Source of the DNA: Bacteroidales bacterium
GTDB taxonomy: Bacteria > Bacteroidota > Bacteroidia > Bacteroidales > UBA932
Direction: 5' to 3'
Assembly: GCA_017501525.1 (NCBI GenBank)
Contig: JAFVWT010000017.1
Location: 1-64,000 of the forward strand
Length of the DNA: 64,000 bases
Numbering within the stretch: the first letter of the stretch is position 1; each line of letters opens with the position of its first letter. Shown in pieces: positions 38,238 to 46,868 of this stretch. The notes beneath the pieces were generated by a model, which worked only from the letters and a program-made list of their open reading frames with translations, made no database searches and was not told where the DNA came from. A program made the translations under genes and the position numbers.

Positions 38238-40271
38238 CTACCTTTTTGAGAAACTTCTGTTTGAAGAATACTCAGACTCAGGAAAATTTCTCACCTGACG
38301 AACTGAGGAAGAAACTGATTGCTTGGTTACGGTTTCCTGAGAAACTATATTAAGCACAGGTTGTTTTGTTTCAAGGGTCTCTATCGCAACCGAAGGAGCA
38401 CTCATAGAAGTCTGACTACTCATAAAATCAAGGAAATCTTGTGCATCTCTTCTATCGTTGTAGTCAACCACAAAAGGTTCCGATCTGAACAGAGGTGATA
38501 CATTGCCGTTTTCATCCTCAGCAGCAGCTACTATTACATACTCCCTACCGTATGTAACCATATTTACTGAATAAAAGTCTTCTCTTCTCCCTTTTGTCAA
38601 AAGCTGATCCAAAAGCGACTCGTCGTCAACTGACGCAATATTTGCAGCTTGATACAACGCAAAGTATATCGCAGGAGCCTGAGGTTCAGTAATATATTCA
38701 ACTGCAAGGAAAGCATCGTATGTCAGATACTGAGAATATGCCGGTTCAATTTCCACCACTTCGTCCATATCAAAAATACCATAAATATTGGCTTGGACAG
38801 CTATATCTGCAACCTGACCGGACTCAGTAGTAAATGTAGCTTTGAACATATCTGTTGTAGGAACTCCTCCTTCATATCCGAAAGCTATCACATTATACTC
38901 GGTAGCAGAACTCAATGCTGTGATTTCAATCCCTATATCACCCTGAGTTGGCATCAATACATCAGAATAATAAGTAATCAACTCTTCCATAACCTCCTCA
39001 TCACTTCTTCCCGCTATATAATTTGTTGAGAAGCATGCAAAGACATAGGGGTCATCATTTGATGGGAAGAAATTTGCGTATGCAGAACGAGTCTTAATAT
39101 CAGTAACAACTATTTCTATCTGATTATCAGATCTTTCTACGGTAGGAGTATCAAAACGTACAACTGTAGGATCTGCGAAAGCAACACCTATCTCATCAAC
39201 AGGAAGAGCTGCTGCGAAATAACGTGTATCAGCATAAATAGGATAATCTGAAATTTGCTGAGGTCCTGACAAAGTCATTTCAGCATACATCATATCTATA
39301 GAAAAACCGAATTGAAGATACAGACTCAAATATTCATACCAAATCTGCACTACCACTTCTGCAATCTCCTCTTCTGTCGCATCAGGTGTTCCCATTATAT
39401 AATCCACTTCCTCAACATAATGGAAATATGGACCATCATATTCACCGGGATCATAAGAAACAACTGCATTGGCTCCATTCAATTCCACATTCACCTCAAC
39501 AAATGCAGGTTCGCGCTCAATTACCGGAGTAGATAGAAATTCCTTATATACTGCGGTAAGTACATTCATTTCTCCATCAACAAATTCAATTCCATAGACA
39601 TATATCACATACTCCTCACCAGGGAATGCTCCGGGGAAAGTTACACCTCTTAACTCATCAACATTTGCATAATAGTCCATCACATTCTGTTCAAGAGTAA
39701 GATTATACATATCTGCCTCAGACTGGAAATATGCCAAATCTGCTGCAACGATATCCTCATCAGTCAAAAGACCCTCTTCTTCAAAATAATCGGCTGTTTC
39801 CACGAAATAAATATATGCCATACTCTTATCGGCAGGAATTATATCAAAAGTAAACTGAACAGATGTGAGATCAGTAACTTCTATATCAAACTCAGCATCC
39901 TCAGGTGCATTGACTCCTGACTGCACAACATCTATATTCCAATCTTTATCAACTCCTGTATAATTGATAACGATAGATGCCTGACGGGTTTGTTCAGATC
40001 CGTTTGCAGCCACATCAAAAACAATTGAACCATCTGCGGTTGAGGTAACATGAATCCATTCAACAGATGGAGTTGCCGAAACCTGCGCACCCTCTATAGG
40101 GTTTTCAAGTGAATAATTAACAGAGAATGTTCCACCATTAGCTGAAACATTTACAGATGAAGTCTCTAAAGTAAGATTGGGTTCAACTGTCGAAGGTTCA
40201 TCCGGCTTACATGCCGATATAGCCACCATTACATAGAAGAAAAATGGCAAAATGAGTTGTTTTATATTCAT
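38238..40271 (-). CDS. Large BACON-domain lipoprotein with FN3-like repeats
   Basis: 677-residue lipoprotein: lipobox ISAC, mature start CKPDEPST, an acidic signature like that which directs lipoproteins to the surface in Bacteroidetes. A BACON domain (about 30-110; SVNVSANGGTFSVNYSLEN, VEWIHV, QASIVINYTG) is followed by about four FN3-like units with helical insertions (LTLEQNVMDYYANV and similar), as in the 27790 protein. BACON domains often bind mucin or carbohydrate. The ATG at 40271 is chosen because the upstream 39 codons overlap the promoter (TATATTTG, minus 40300-40307). Confidence 0.75.
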   Translation of the reverse strand: MNIKQLILPFFFYVMVAISACKPDEPSTVEPNLTLETSSVNVSANGGTFSVNYSLENPIEGAQVSATPSVEWIHVTSTADGSIVFDVAANGSEQTRQASIVINYTGVDKDWNIDVVQSGVNAPEDAEFDIEVTDLTSVQFTFDIIPADKSMAYIYFVETADYFEEEGLLTDEDIVAADLAYFQSEADMYNLTLEQNVMDYYANVDELRGVTFPGAFPGEEYVIYVYGIEFVDGEMNVLTAVYKEFLSTPVIEREPAFVEVNVELNGANAVVSYDPGEYDGPYFHYVEEVDYIMGTPDATEEEIAEVVVQIWYEYLSLYLQFGFSIDMMYAEMTLSGPQQISDYPIYADTRYFAAALPVDEIGVAFADPTVVRFDTPTVERSDNQIEIVVTDIKTRSAYANFFPSNDDPYVFACFSTNYIAGRSDEEVMEELITYYSDVLMPTQGDIGIEITALSSATEYNVIAFGYEGGVPTTDMFKATFTTESGQVADIAVQANIYGIFDMDEVVEIEPAYSQYLTYDAFLAVEYITEPQAPAIYFALYQAANIASVDDESLLDQLLTKGRREDFYSVNMVTYGREYVIVAAAEDENGNVSPLFRSEPFVVDYNDRRDAQDFLDFMSSQTSMSAPSVAIETLETKQPVLNIVSQETVTKQSVSSSVRQVRNFPESEYSSNRSFSKR

Positions 40272-40299
40272 AAATCTAATTAATTGGTATTTTTCAGAG

Positions 40300-40307
40300 C
40301 AAATATA
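40300..40307 (-). promoter_or_regulatory. -7 box of the BACON lipoprotein gene
   Basis: TATATTTG on the minus strand, 28 bases before the ATG at 40271, with TTTG 18 bases further upstream. Confidence 0.5.
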
Positions 40308-40375
40308 ATGAAAGATAAGATTTATCAAAAAAAAATTAAAGAAATTCCCGTAAAAGAGGTTGTTGCTGATATAAA

Positions 40376-40434
40376 CCCCTAAGCACACCTTTCCTACTTA
40401 AGTGGTGTATATTCATATTCAGTGCGCTTAGGGG
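40376..40434. repeat. Imperfect inverted repeat
   Basis: CCCCTAAGCACAC (40376-40388) pairs with GTGCGCTTAGGGG (40422-40434), 13 pairs with one mismatch, and an inner ACACC/GGTGT dyad. It lies at the outer edge of the tRNA-Asp duplication region. No transposase is near. Confidence 0.7.
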
Positions 40435-40518
40435 CCAACGACCTATTGTCCGATAATGGAACCCAATGGGGTACTGCAGAAAACTCAAAACAACATCCAT
40501 TTTCTGCTGAGGCGATTG

Positions 40519-40615
40519 TGACGCTTCGCTTTTGGGGGTCGCGGGTTCGAGTGACTATATACAAAAAAAGGTCTCAGTTTCCTGAAACCTTTTTTGCGGT
40601 GCGGACGGGACTCGA
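40519..40615 (+). repeat. Upstream copy of a direct repeat with tRNA-Asp fragments
   Basis: This stretch is repeated almost exactly at about 40651-40750. Each copy holds a plus-strand tRNA-Asp T-arm fragment (GGGGGTCGCGGGTTCGAGT), a terminator hairpin, and a minus-strand tRNA-Asp 3' end. In this copy the minus-strand tRNA part is degenerate (T-arm CGCGAGCTCGAG instead of CGCGGGTTCGAG) and stops at about 40620, so it is a tRNA remnant, not a gene. Confidence 0.8.
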
Positions 40616-40694
40616 GCTCGCGACGCGAGCATTCGCGGACTTTTTTTATTATGACGCTTCGCTTTTGGGGGTCGCGGGTTCGAGTGATTATATA

Positions 40695-40730
40695 CAAAAA
40701 AAAGGCTTCAGTTTCCTGAAACCTTTTTTT
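40695..40730 (-). terminator. Terminator of tRNA-Asp
   Basis: On the minus strand AAAAAAAGG-T-TTCAG, loop GAAA, CTGAA-G-CCTTTTTTTT directly after the tRNA. The symmetric A and T runs would also allow it to work from the other strand. Confidence 0.85.
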
Positions 40731-40731
40731 G

Positions 40732-40805
40732 CGGTGCGGACGGGACTCGAACCCGCGACCCCCGGCGTGACAGGCCGGTATTCTAACCAGCTGAACTACC
40801 GCACC
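40732..40805 (-). tRNA. tRNA-Asp (anticodon GUC)
   Basis: Cloverleaf on the minus strand: acceptor GGTGCGG with CCGCACC, D-arm GTTC-AGCTGGTTA-GAAT, anticodon loop CTGTCAC giving GUC, T-arm CGCGG-GTTCGAGTC-CCG, discriminator G. CCA is not encoded, unlike the tRNA-Arg in this window. Confidence 0.96.
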
Positions 40806-40820
40806 ATTAAGTTCAACTAT

Positions 40821-40872
40821 CGTTGTTTTTCAAATGGATTGCAAAGGTAGTGATTATTTTTTAATTTCCAAA
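40821..40872 (-). promoter_or_regulatory. Promoter and conserved leader of tRNA-Asp
   Basis: TTTG (plus caaa 40869-40872), 19 bases, TACCTTTG (40842-40849) on the minus strand. The leader at 40821-40838 matches 18 of 18 bases with the leader at 48-65, while the three bases between box and leader differ. Confidence 0.75.
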
Positions 40873-40874
40873 TT

Positions 40875-41426
40875 TTATTTAAAAAATGTGAAGTGAACAT
40901 TGCCATATTTTTTTTCTTTGACAAATCTCGGATGACTTTCGAACGAATAATTGGCAGGATGTTCAAGTATAAAAACCCCTCCTTCTCTTAATATACCACC
41001 TTCATTATCAGAGATTTTAACCGAAAACACTTGGTCCGGAATTGAGTCCAGTGCCTCAATTGAATAAGGAGGATCAGCAAAGATAATATCAAAATCAATT
41101 TTGCAAATTTTTAAGAATTCGAAAACATTGTGCCTAACCACCTGCATTCCTTTTATATGAAGTTGCGAAACACTCTTTTTAATGAAATTGGCATGAACAG
41201 GATTCATTTCTACTGAATAAATCTCTTTAACTCCTCGGGATGCGAATTCATAAGATATACTTCCGGTACCTGCAAACAAATCCAACACCCGACACTCTTC
41301 CAAATCATACTCATTACCCAAAATATTGAAAAGTCCCTCCTTGGCAAAGTCTGTAGTAGGACGAGCTGTAAATGTAGTCGGAGGGAGGATTGTCTTCCCC
41401 TTTAATATTCCACCAATAATCCTCAT
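40875..41426 (-). CDS. rsmD: 16S rRNA (guanine(966)-N2)-methyltransferase RsmD
   Basis: 183-residue SAM-dependent methyltransferase. N-terminus MRIIGGILKGKTI, Rossmann glycine motif VLDLFAGTGSISYE, and catalytic IIFADPPYS are the RsmD signature. It methylates G966 of 16S rRNA on the assembling 30S subunit. The start overlaps the DUF3822 stop by four bases (ATGA), so translation is coupled. Confidence 0.95.
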   Translation of the reverse strand: MRIIGGILKGKTILPPTTFTARPTTDFAKEGLFNILGNEYDLEECRVLDLFAGTGSISYEFASRGVKEIYSVEMNPVHANFIKKSVSQLHIKGMQVVRHNVFEFLKICKIDFDIIFADPPYSIEALDSIPDQVFSVKISDNEGGILREGGVFILEHPANYSFESHPRFVKEKKYGNVHFTFFK

Positions 41427-42100
41427 AAAATATAGTTTACTTCAGCAAAATATTTCAACAATGAATCTTTCATCTCTTTATTATGTTCACCCAATATATA
41501 TATATAGGTATGCTCAGGATTGAACAAAACAGTACGCGCAACAGAAAAAATAAAATATTGAGCAGTGACCATATCCTCAACCGGAAAAGAGTTTGCAAAC
41601 AAGAGACGATCCCTCTCAGAAGCCACAATATGAAGCTGTCCCTGAGTGAATGCACAAATCAACCTATTATTATGCGACAGAGATGGAATAATATCTATAA
41701 GATGGTATGTCAACGGATAAAATTTCGCTTCCTTCTGATGCTCCCTCAATGCAGAGATTATTTCATCCTTTATCGCATAAATCATCACTGACATCTGTCC
41801 CGGCAAAGCAAGAGTATCCACCTTTTCATCAATATCAATACTCTTCAAGGAAGAGAGAACCTTTACAGCCTCTTCCCTTGAATAATATTCGGAAGGGACC
41901 AATGTGTACTTAGAGGTAGGACAATAGACACTTACAGAAGCAAAAGAACCTTTCAGTATAGCATCAGTCAATCTATCCGATTTCTCAAATGGATAACTTC
42001 CTTTCCCACTTTTAAGGACAGCCCCGCTACTGTCATATATAGTAAAAGAAAAACCACCCAAATCAAGTTGAATGGTTAATCTATTATTGTATTTAGACAT
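41423..42100 (-). CDS. DUF3822 family protein
   Basis: 225-residue protein resembling the Bacteroidota DUF3822 family, regularly found next to rsmD. It has an actin/ASKHA-like look (LTIQLDLGGFSFTIYD at the start), but no function is established. The ATG at 42100 (MSKYNNRLT) is preferred to one 16 codons upstream because that would overlap the preceding gene. It lies four bases after the preceding gene and overlaps rsmD by four. Confidence 0.8.
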   Translation of the reverse strand: MSKYNNRLTIQLDLGGFSFTIYDSSGAVLKSGKGSYPFEKSDRLTDAILKGSFASVSVYCPTSKYTLVPSEYYSREEAVKVLSSLKSIDIDEKVDTLALPGQMSVMIYAIKDEIISALREHQKEAKFYPLTYHLIDIIPSLSHNNRLICAFTQGQLHIVASERDRLLFANSFPVEDMVTAQYFIFSVARTVLFNPEHTYIYILGEHNKEMKDSLLKYFAEVNYIL

Positions 42101-42104
42101 TATA

Positions 42105-42719
42105 TTACTCCCAGTTACCTGCGTTGTTGTTAGGGTTATTGATATCACCTACTTTATATCCGGGATACCTTCCCATATCTTCTTTCTCCGCCTTCAAGTT
42201 TACGATAAGTTGTCTATCCAAACCTTTCAAAAGAATATCATAAGGCATAGTCGCTTCAAATAGAGGAATATCCACTCCTGAAACCTTTCTAATTACAGAC
42301 TCCATGATGATTCTTTCTCCACCTGAATAGGGGATAAACGAAAGAGAATCTATAAATGCTGCTCTCTCTTTCAACAAAGTATCCTTAACTGCGATTGTAA
42401 TATTCTCACGAGTTACACGTTTTTGAGCGACTGCCAATGAGTCGTCCATTGAACCGATCTGCTTAACGATAACAATTGAATCATTCTTGTAGAAATCGAT
42501 TAAAGAATCTGTGGTAGAAAGATACCTTCCTGTTTTTGTTTTGTAAGCTTCCTGAAGGGTTCTGATATTTTTAAGGCGTTCAATAGCTACAGCACCTCTT
42601 TTCTCAACCTCATTGTTGAATCTTACAGGTTGCATTACACTTTGATAAATAAGATACACTAAAAGTAAAATAGCGGCAGGAAGAACCAAGTAGGTCAATA
42701 CCTTGTTTAATGTCTTCAT
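42105..42719 (-). CDS. Conserved hypothetical membrane-anchored protein
   Basis: 204-residue protein with one N-terminal transmembrane helix (residues about 9-28) and a mostly helical extracytoplasmic domain ending in an Asn-rich tail (NNPNNNAGNWE). The family is common in Bacteroidales upstream of DUF3822-rsmD, but I know of no function. First gene of a three-gene operon; the -7 box is TACTTTTG (minus, 42765-42772). Confidence 0.65.
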   Translation of the reverse strand: MKTLNKVLTYLVLPAAILLLVYLIYQSVMQPVRFNNEVEKRGAVAIERLKNIRTLQEAYKTKTGRYLSTTDSLIDFYKNDSIVIVKQIGSMDDSLAVAQKRVTRENITIAVKDTLLKERAAFIDSLSFIPYSGGERIIMESVIRKVSGVDIPLFEATMPYDILLKGLDRQLIVNLKAEKEDMGRYPGYKVGDINNPNNNAGNWE

Positions 42720-42842
42720 TAGATATTATTGTTAAAATTATTATTAAATCATGCAAATTGCCCACAAAAGTAAAAATAATAATTAGGACTTGCAATATAT
42801 TTTTAAATTTGCATCCACAAAGAATTTGCAATATTTTGAAAA

Positions 42843-43871
42843 ATGAGAGAGCCAATTGAGATATTTGAGAGATTAATAACTGAGAATAAAGACATTACAA
42901 TCATCAGCCATTTCAATCCTGATGGTGATGCCGTTGGCTCCATAATGGGAATGAAGTGGTTTTTAGAGTCAATCGGGAAAAAATGTATTCCTATTTTACC
43001 AAATCCGATTCCAAAAACAATAGACTTTCTCGTCAATGGGAATGAGATATTGTACTATACTCTTGATCGCCTTAAAGTTTCACAGGCTCTTTCCGCATCT
43101 GAACTGATAATCTGCCTTGATTTCAACAAATTATCCCGCACTGAGTGGATGGAGAAAGAGATAAGGGAAGCCAAAGGAACCAAAGTGCTCATTGACCACC
43201 ACCTCTCTCCTGACACCGAAGCATTTGATTTGATTATTTCCGAGCCGGGCAGTTCTTCCACATGTGAGCTTATATTCAAAACCCTGATGGAGACATCATT
43301 TACAAAAGGGGACGTATTAAATCTGCCTCACAAAGCCAGAATATCTTTAGCCACAGGCCTTATCACAGATACCAACAACTTCAGCAACTCATTATCGTCA
43401 TACACATTTATTATGGCATCCGAACTCCTCAAAAGTGGAATAGACTTCAATTACATTACCGATATGGTTCAAAAGAGGTTTTCACAAGAGAGAATCAGAT
43501 TGATGGGACATCTTATGTCTGAAACCATGATAGTATACAAGGAGATAAGAGGAGCCTGTACAATTTTGACAAAACAAGACAAGGCCAGATATTCATTCAG
43601 AGATGGGGACAGCGAAGGGTTTGTAAATATACCATTAACTATAGAGGATGTAGACGTATCCGGATTTTTCTCAGAGTCCGATGGTTTTGTAAAAGTCTCA
43701 TTGAGATCCAAAAACCAATTCTCAGCCAACAGATTTGCTAATCAATACTTCAATGGAGGAGGACATGAAAAAGCTGCGGGGGGAAGATTGTTTATTCCAA
43801 TTGGAGAAGTACCTGAATATTTTCAAAAATCGCTGGAACAATTCTTGCATAACGAAAAAGCACAACAATGA
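42843..43871 (+). CDS. DHH-family phosphoesterase (NrnA-like oligoribonuclease / pAp phosphatase)
   Basis: 342-residue DHH/DHHA1 enzyme. Metal-binding motifs are SHFNPDGDAVGS, LDFNKLSR, and DHHLS near residue 118; the DHHA1 domain ends in GGGHEKAAGG. Family members degrade nanoRNAs, including pGpG/pApA, and hydrolyse 3'-phosphoadenosine 5'-phosphate. With a PgpH-like enzyme in the same window, a role in finishing cyclic di-AMP breakdown is plausible but inferred. First gene of a four-gene operon; the next ATG overlaps its stop by four bases. Confidence 0.88.
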   Translation: MREPIEIFERLITENKDITIISHFNPDGDAVGSIMGMKWFLESIGKKCIPILPNPIPKTIDFLVNGNEILYYTLDRLKVSQALSASELIICLDFNKLSRTEWMEKEIREAKGTKVLIDHHLSPDTEAFDLIISEPGSSSTCELIFKTLMETSFTKGDVLNLPHKARISLATGLITDTNNFSNSLSSYTFIMASELLKSGIDFNYITDMVQKRFSQERIRLMGHLMSETMIVYKEIRGACTILTKQDKARYSFRDGDSEGFVNIPLTIEDVDVSGFFSESDGFVKVSLRSKNQFSANRFANQYFNGGGHEKAAGGRLFIPIGEVPEYFQKSLEQFLHNEKAQQ

Positions 43872-44398
43872 AAAAAATAATAACAATACTGCTTGTAGCT
43901 TTGGGAACAATAGTCTCCTGCACCAAGGAGGATATCAAACTAACCCTAGCCAAACAAGAAGAAAACATTGAGAAATTTATTCAGCAACGCTATGCCGGAA
44001 ATGACGTTGTAAGAAGAAACGGATCCAACAGAGTCATCATTGACTCGTCGTATGTTGCAGACTCATTGATGTTTGGCGACTCACTCCACTTCTTATATGC
44101 AGGATATATCTTCACAAGTGCTCCAAATTCAATATTTGCAACCAATATTGAACAACTGGCCAACTCGTCAGGTCTAATCCTCACAGAACAGGATTTCTCA
44201 GTGGAAAAAGTATTGTTCAGTGAAGATTGCTACATCCCCGGACTGGTAAACGGACTTTACGGAGTCAAAGAAGGAGAACACTCCCTGATACTATTTTCTG
44301 CAGAGCACGGATTTTACGATGAAACAGTATACAACATTCCCAAACTTTCTGCACTGGCATACGAAGTTTGGATTGAAAAAGTAATAAAAAACAAATAA
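43868..44398 (+). CDS. FKBP-like lipoprotein, degenerate
   Basis: 176-residue lipoprotein with lipobox TIVSC. The C-terminal half (VNGLYGVKEGEHSLILFSAEHGFYDETVYNIPKLSALAYEVWIEKV) follows the strand order of FKBP prolyl isomerases, but several pocket aromatics are missing, so activity is doubtful. It overlaps nrnA by four bases and the next FKBP gene by one base (TAATG). Probably a periplasmic folding factor or partner of the next protein. Confidence 0.65.
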   Translation: MKKIITILLVALGTIVSCTKEDIKLTLAKQEENIEKFIQQRYAGNDVVRRNGSNRVIIDSSYVADSLMFGDSLHFLYAGYIFTSAPNSIFATNIEQLANSSGLILTEQDFSVEKVLFSEDCYIPGLVNGLYGVKEGEHSLILFSAEHGFYDETVYNIPKLSALAYEVWIEKVIKNK

Positions 44399-45381
44399 TG
44401 AAACCAAGACAACTCTTTTTTATCACATCCCTACTGTCGTTGATATTCTCATCATGCGGTAAGGATATTGAAGAAAGCAACGAACAGGCCCACAGAAGAT
44501 ATATAGAGGCATTCATCGCTACCAATTATCCAGGGATAGAACCCACTGAATCGGGACTTTACATATTGGATTCAATACCAGGAACAGGGGCAAAAGTAGC
44601 AGATACTTCATTTGCTCTCGTTGACTATACTATAACATACTTGGACGGATACTTTATTGACTATACAAGTGAAGATATAGCAAAGCAACTTGGAGTATTT
44701 TCAAATTCAACACTCTACGGCCCTAAAATTTGGAATATTTCCGAACAGGAACCCGGAATAAACGAAATTTTTTCCCATCTCAGGGAAGGTGGACAGATAG
44801 AAGCCATCATCCCTCCTTGGCTGATGGGAGAAGAGACTGAAAACCTCACCGGCAACAGTTCCGGCACTGCAAAAATTTACAATATCACACTTAGAAAAGT
44901 AATTAATGACATTACTGCATATCAAGACAGTCTGCTGACAGAGTACAAAAACAACCATTATCCCCTACTCGATACAACAGAAGCAGGTTTCTACTTCCGC
45001 AAAACAAAATCAAACCCGGATCCCACTGACACACTTCTTGACGAACAGAGCATCAAAGTAAGATATGTCGGAAGATACCTCAACGGAAAAGTATTCGACA
45101 CAAACATTGCAGACACTGCAAAAAAATATGGAATCTACTCTGAATGCAAATACGAACAATTATCCTTCAAATTCTTTGATAATGAAGATGATGCAATAAA
45201 TCAGAACTCACTCGTTGTAGGTTTTTCAAAAGCACTTTGGAGAATGACTTATGATGAGAAATGCAGAACATTCTTCCGTTCAGACTTTGGATATGGAAGT
45301 GACGGTAGCGGTAAGATTCCCCCATACACACCACTTTATTTTGAAATTCAAGTAGAAAAGAATCCAAAGAAGGATGAGTAA
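44398..45381 (+). CDS. FKBP-type peptidyl-prolyl isomerase lipoprotein with two domains
   Basis: 327-residue lipoprotein with lipobox IFSSC. Two FKBP-like units are seen: residues about 35-165 (GLYILDSIPGTGAKVADTSF...) and 175-325 (GFYFRKTKSNPDPTDTLLDE..., IKVRYVGRYLNGKVFDTN, VVGFSKALWRMTYDEKCRTFF, SDFGYGSDGSGKIPPYTPLYFEIQV). The second keeps the classical FKBP motifs and is probably the active one. It assists folding of exported proteins. Tightly coupled to both neighbours (1- and 8-base overlaps). Confidence 0.85.
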   Translation: MKPRQLFFITSLLSLIFSSCGKDIEESNEQAHRRYIEAFIATNYPGIEPTESGLYILDSIPGTGAKVADTSFALVDYTITYLDGYFIDYTSEDIAKQLGVFSNSTLYGPKIWNISEQEPGINEIFSHLREGGQIEAIIPPWLMGEETENLTGNSSGTAKIYNITLRKVINDITAYQDSLLTEYKNNHYPLLDTTEAGFYFRKTKSNPDPTDTLLDEQSIKVRYVGRYLNGKVFDTNIADTAKKYGIYSECKYEQLSFKFFDNEDDAINQNSLVVGFSKALWRMTYDEKCRTFFRSDFGYGSDGSGKIPPYTPLYFEIQVEKNPKKDE

Positions 45382-46822
45382 AAAACGGATTTTTCTCACA
45401 GGGGCTACCGGAAATATGGGGTTTAGCACCTTTAAGGAGTTGCTAGAAAGACGAGACCGCTTTCAAATAGCAATACTTGCAAGACCCAGTAATAAGAACA
45501 AGGAAAAACTGAAAGAGTATATCAACCTTCCGGGGGTAGAAATTATCTGGGGGGATTTGACAAACTACTCTGATATACTGAGGGGAGTAACAGGGTCAGA
45601 CTTTGTCCTGCATGTGGGAGGGATGGTATCCCCTTATGCAGATTCACACCCAAAAGAGACAATGGAGGTAAATATCAACTCCGCCAGAGATATCGTCAAA
45701 GCTGTCAAACAACAGCCCAACAAAGACGAAATTGGGGTTGTATATGTAGGTTCAGTAGCACAGATGGGTAATAGACTTTCACCGTTGCATTGGGGAAGAG
45801 CCGGAGACCCGATTTGTACCAGCATTTTCGACTATTATTCTGTTTCCAAATGTATATCTGAATTAATTTTTGCCGAATCGGGATTAAAAAAATGGGTTTC
45901 AATAAGACAGACAGGGATGCTATACCCTGCCCTGCTCAACAAAGCCAATGACCCCATCACATACCATGTACCTTTGAATGGTGTCCTTGAATGGAGTACA
46001 ATAGAAGATTCGGGACGGGTGCTTGCCAATGCCTGTGAAGATTGGGTGCCTGAACACTTCTGGAGGGGATTCTACAATTTGAGCAGCGGTAAATCATTCA
46101 GACTTACCAACTACGAATTTGAGTCATTGCTCCTTAAGACAATCTCTTGCCCTCCGGTGGAGAAAGTTTTTGAACCCAATTGGTTTGCCACTAAGAATTT
46201 CCATGGAATGTGGTACCTCGATTCTGACAAACTGGAAGAGATTCTAAAGTTCAGAGAAGGAATTGAGTGCAAGGATTACTTTAAACGGTTAAAGAAAGGA
46301 TTACCATGGTATTTTTCTTTAGCAAAACTTGCTCCGGGTTGGCCCATAAAGATGTTTATGAAACATATCGCATCAACAAACCCTTTAGGCACTCTATATT
46401 GGTTCAAGCACAACAATATTGAAAGGATTACAGCTCATTTTGGATCACATGACCAATGGGAGAAGATACCATCCTGGGAAAATTATAAACTGGAGAACCC
46501 TTCTCAAACACCAGTGATATTGGATCACGGGTACGACGAGCAGAAACCTATATCCGAAATTGATATTGAGGATATTAGAAAAGCGGCTCAATTCAGAGGG
46601 GGAACCTTACTCTCCGAATCCATGAAAAAAGGAGATATGTTTACCCCACTTCATTTCAGTTGTCAGTTCGGTCATAAGTTTACAATGACCCCTAACACGA
46701 TGCTAAAAGGGGGACATTGGTGTCCTGAGTGTTTACCAAAATACGACGAGCACGAAAACCAATGGAATTTTGACAAAATAGCTGAGGGAAATCCATTTTT
46801 TGCCCAACTATGCAGCAAATGA
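45374..46822 (+). CDS. NAD-dependent epimerase/dehydratase-family protein with C-terminal zinc-ribbon-like segment
   Basis: 482-residue extended SDR protein. The Rossmann motif is TGATGNMGFSTF, the catalytic YxxxK appears as YYSVSK near residue 157, and the Ser in VGSVAQMG precedes it. Beyond the SDR fold (about residue 340) there is an extra region with SCQFGHKF and HWCPECLPKYDEH, which could bind zinc. Substrate unknown. It is the last gene of the nrnA-FKBP-FKBP operon, overlapping by eight bases, an unusual place for a sugar or steroid dehydrogenase. Confidence 0.8.
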   Translation: MSKKRIFLTGATGNMGFSTFKELLERRDRFQIAILARPSNKNKEKLKEYINLPGVEIIWGDLTNYSDILRGVTGSDFVLHVGGMVSPYADSHPKETMEVNINSARDIVKAVKQQPNKDEIGVVYVGSVAQMGNRLSPLHWGRAGDPICTSIFDYYSVSKCISELIFAESGLKKWVSIRQTGMLYPALLNKANDPITYHVPLNGVLEWSTIEDSGRVLANACEDWVPEHFWRGFYNLSSGKSFRLTNYEFESLLLKTISCPPVEKVFEPNWFATKNFHGMWYLDSDKLEEILKFREGIECKDYFKRLKKGLPWYFSLAKLAPGWPIKMFMKHIASTNPLGTLYWFKHNNIERITAHFGSHDQWEKIPSWENYKLENPSQTPVILDHGYDEQKPISEIDIEDIRKAAQFRGGTLLSESMKKGDMFTPLHFSCQFGHKFTMTPNTMLKGGHWCPECLPKYDEHENQWNFDKIAEGNPFFAQLCSK

Positions 46823-46868
46823 AGTAAATCAGAAGAACAATTGCAGGGATATTCTTTATTGAAATCCC

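Noticed and set aside
40376..40440. Integron attC site
   Set aside because: There is a stem, but the required GTTRRRY/RYYYAAC core sites are not convincingly present and no integron integrase is seen.
40422..40850. 142-codon plus-strand ORF
   Set aside because: It reads through tRNA-Asp in antisense and through the duplicated tRNA fragments; the protein (AVRTGLEPATPG type) is a well-known false product of such regions.
44707..44958. Minus-strand ORF of 83 codons
   Set aside because: Lies wholly inside the FKBP lipoprotein gene, with no independent signals.
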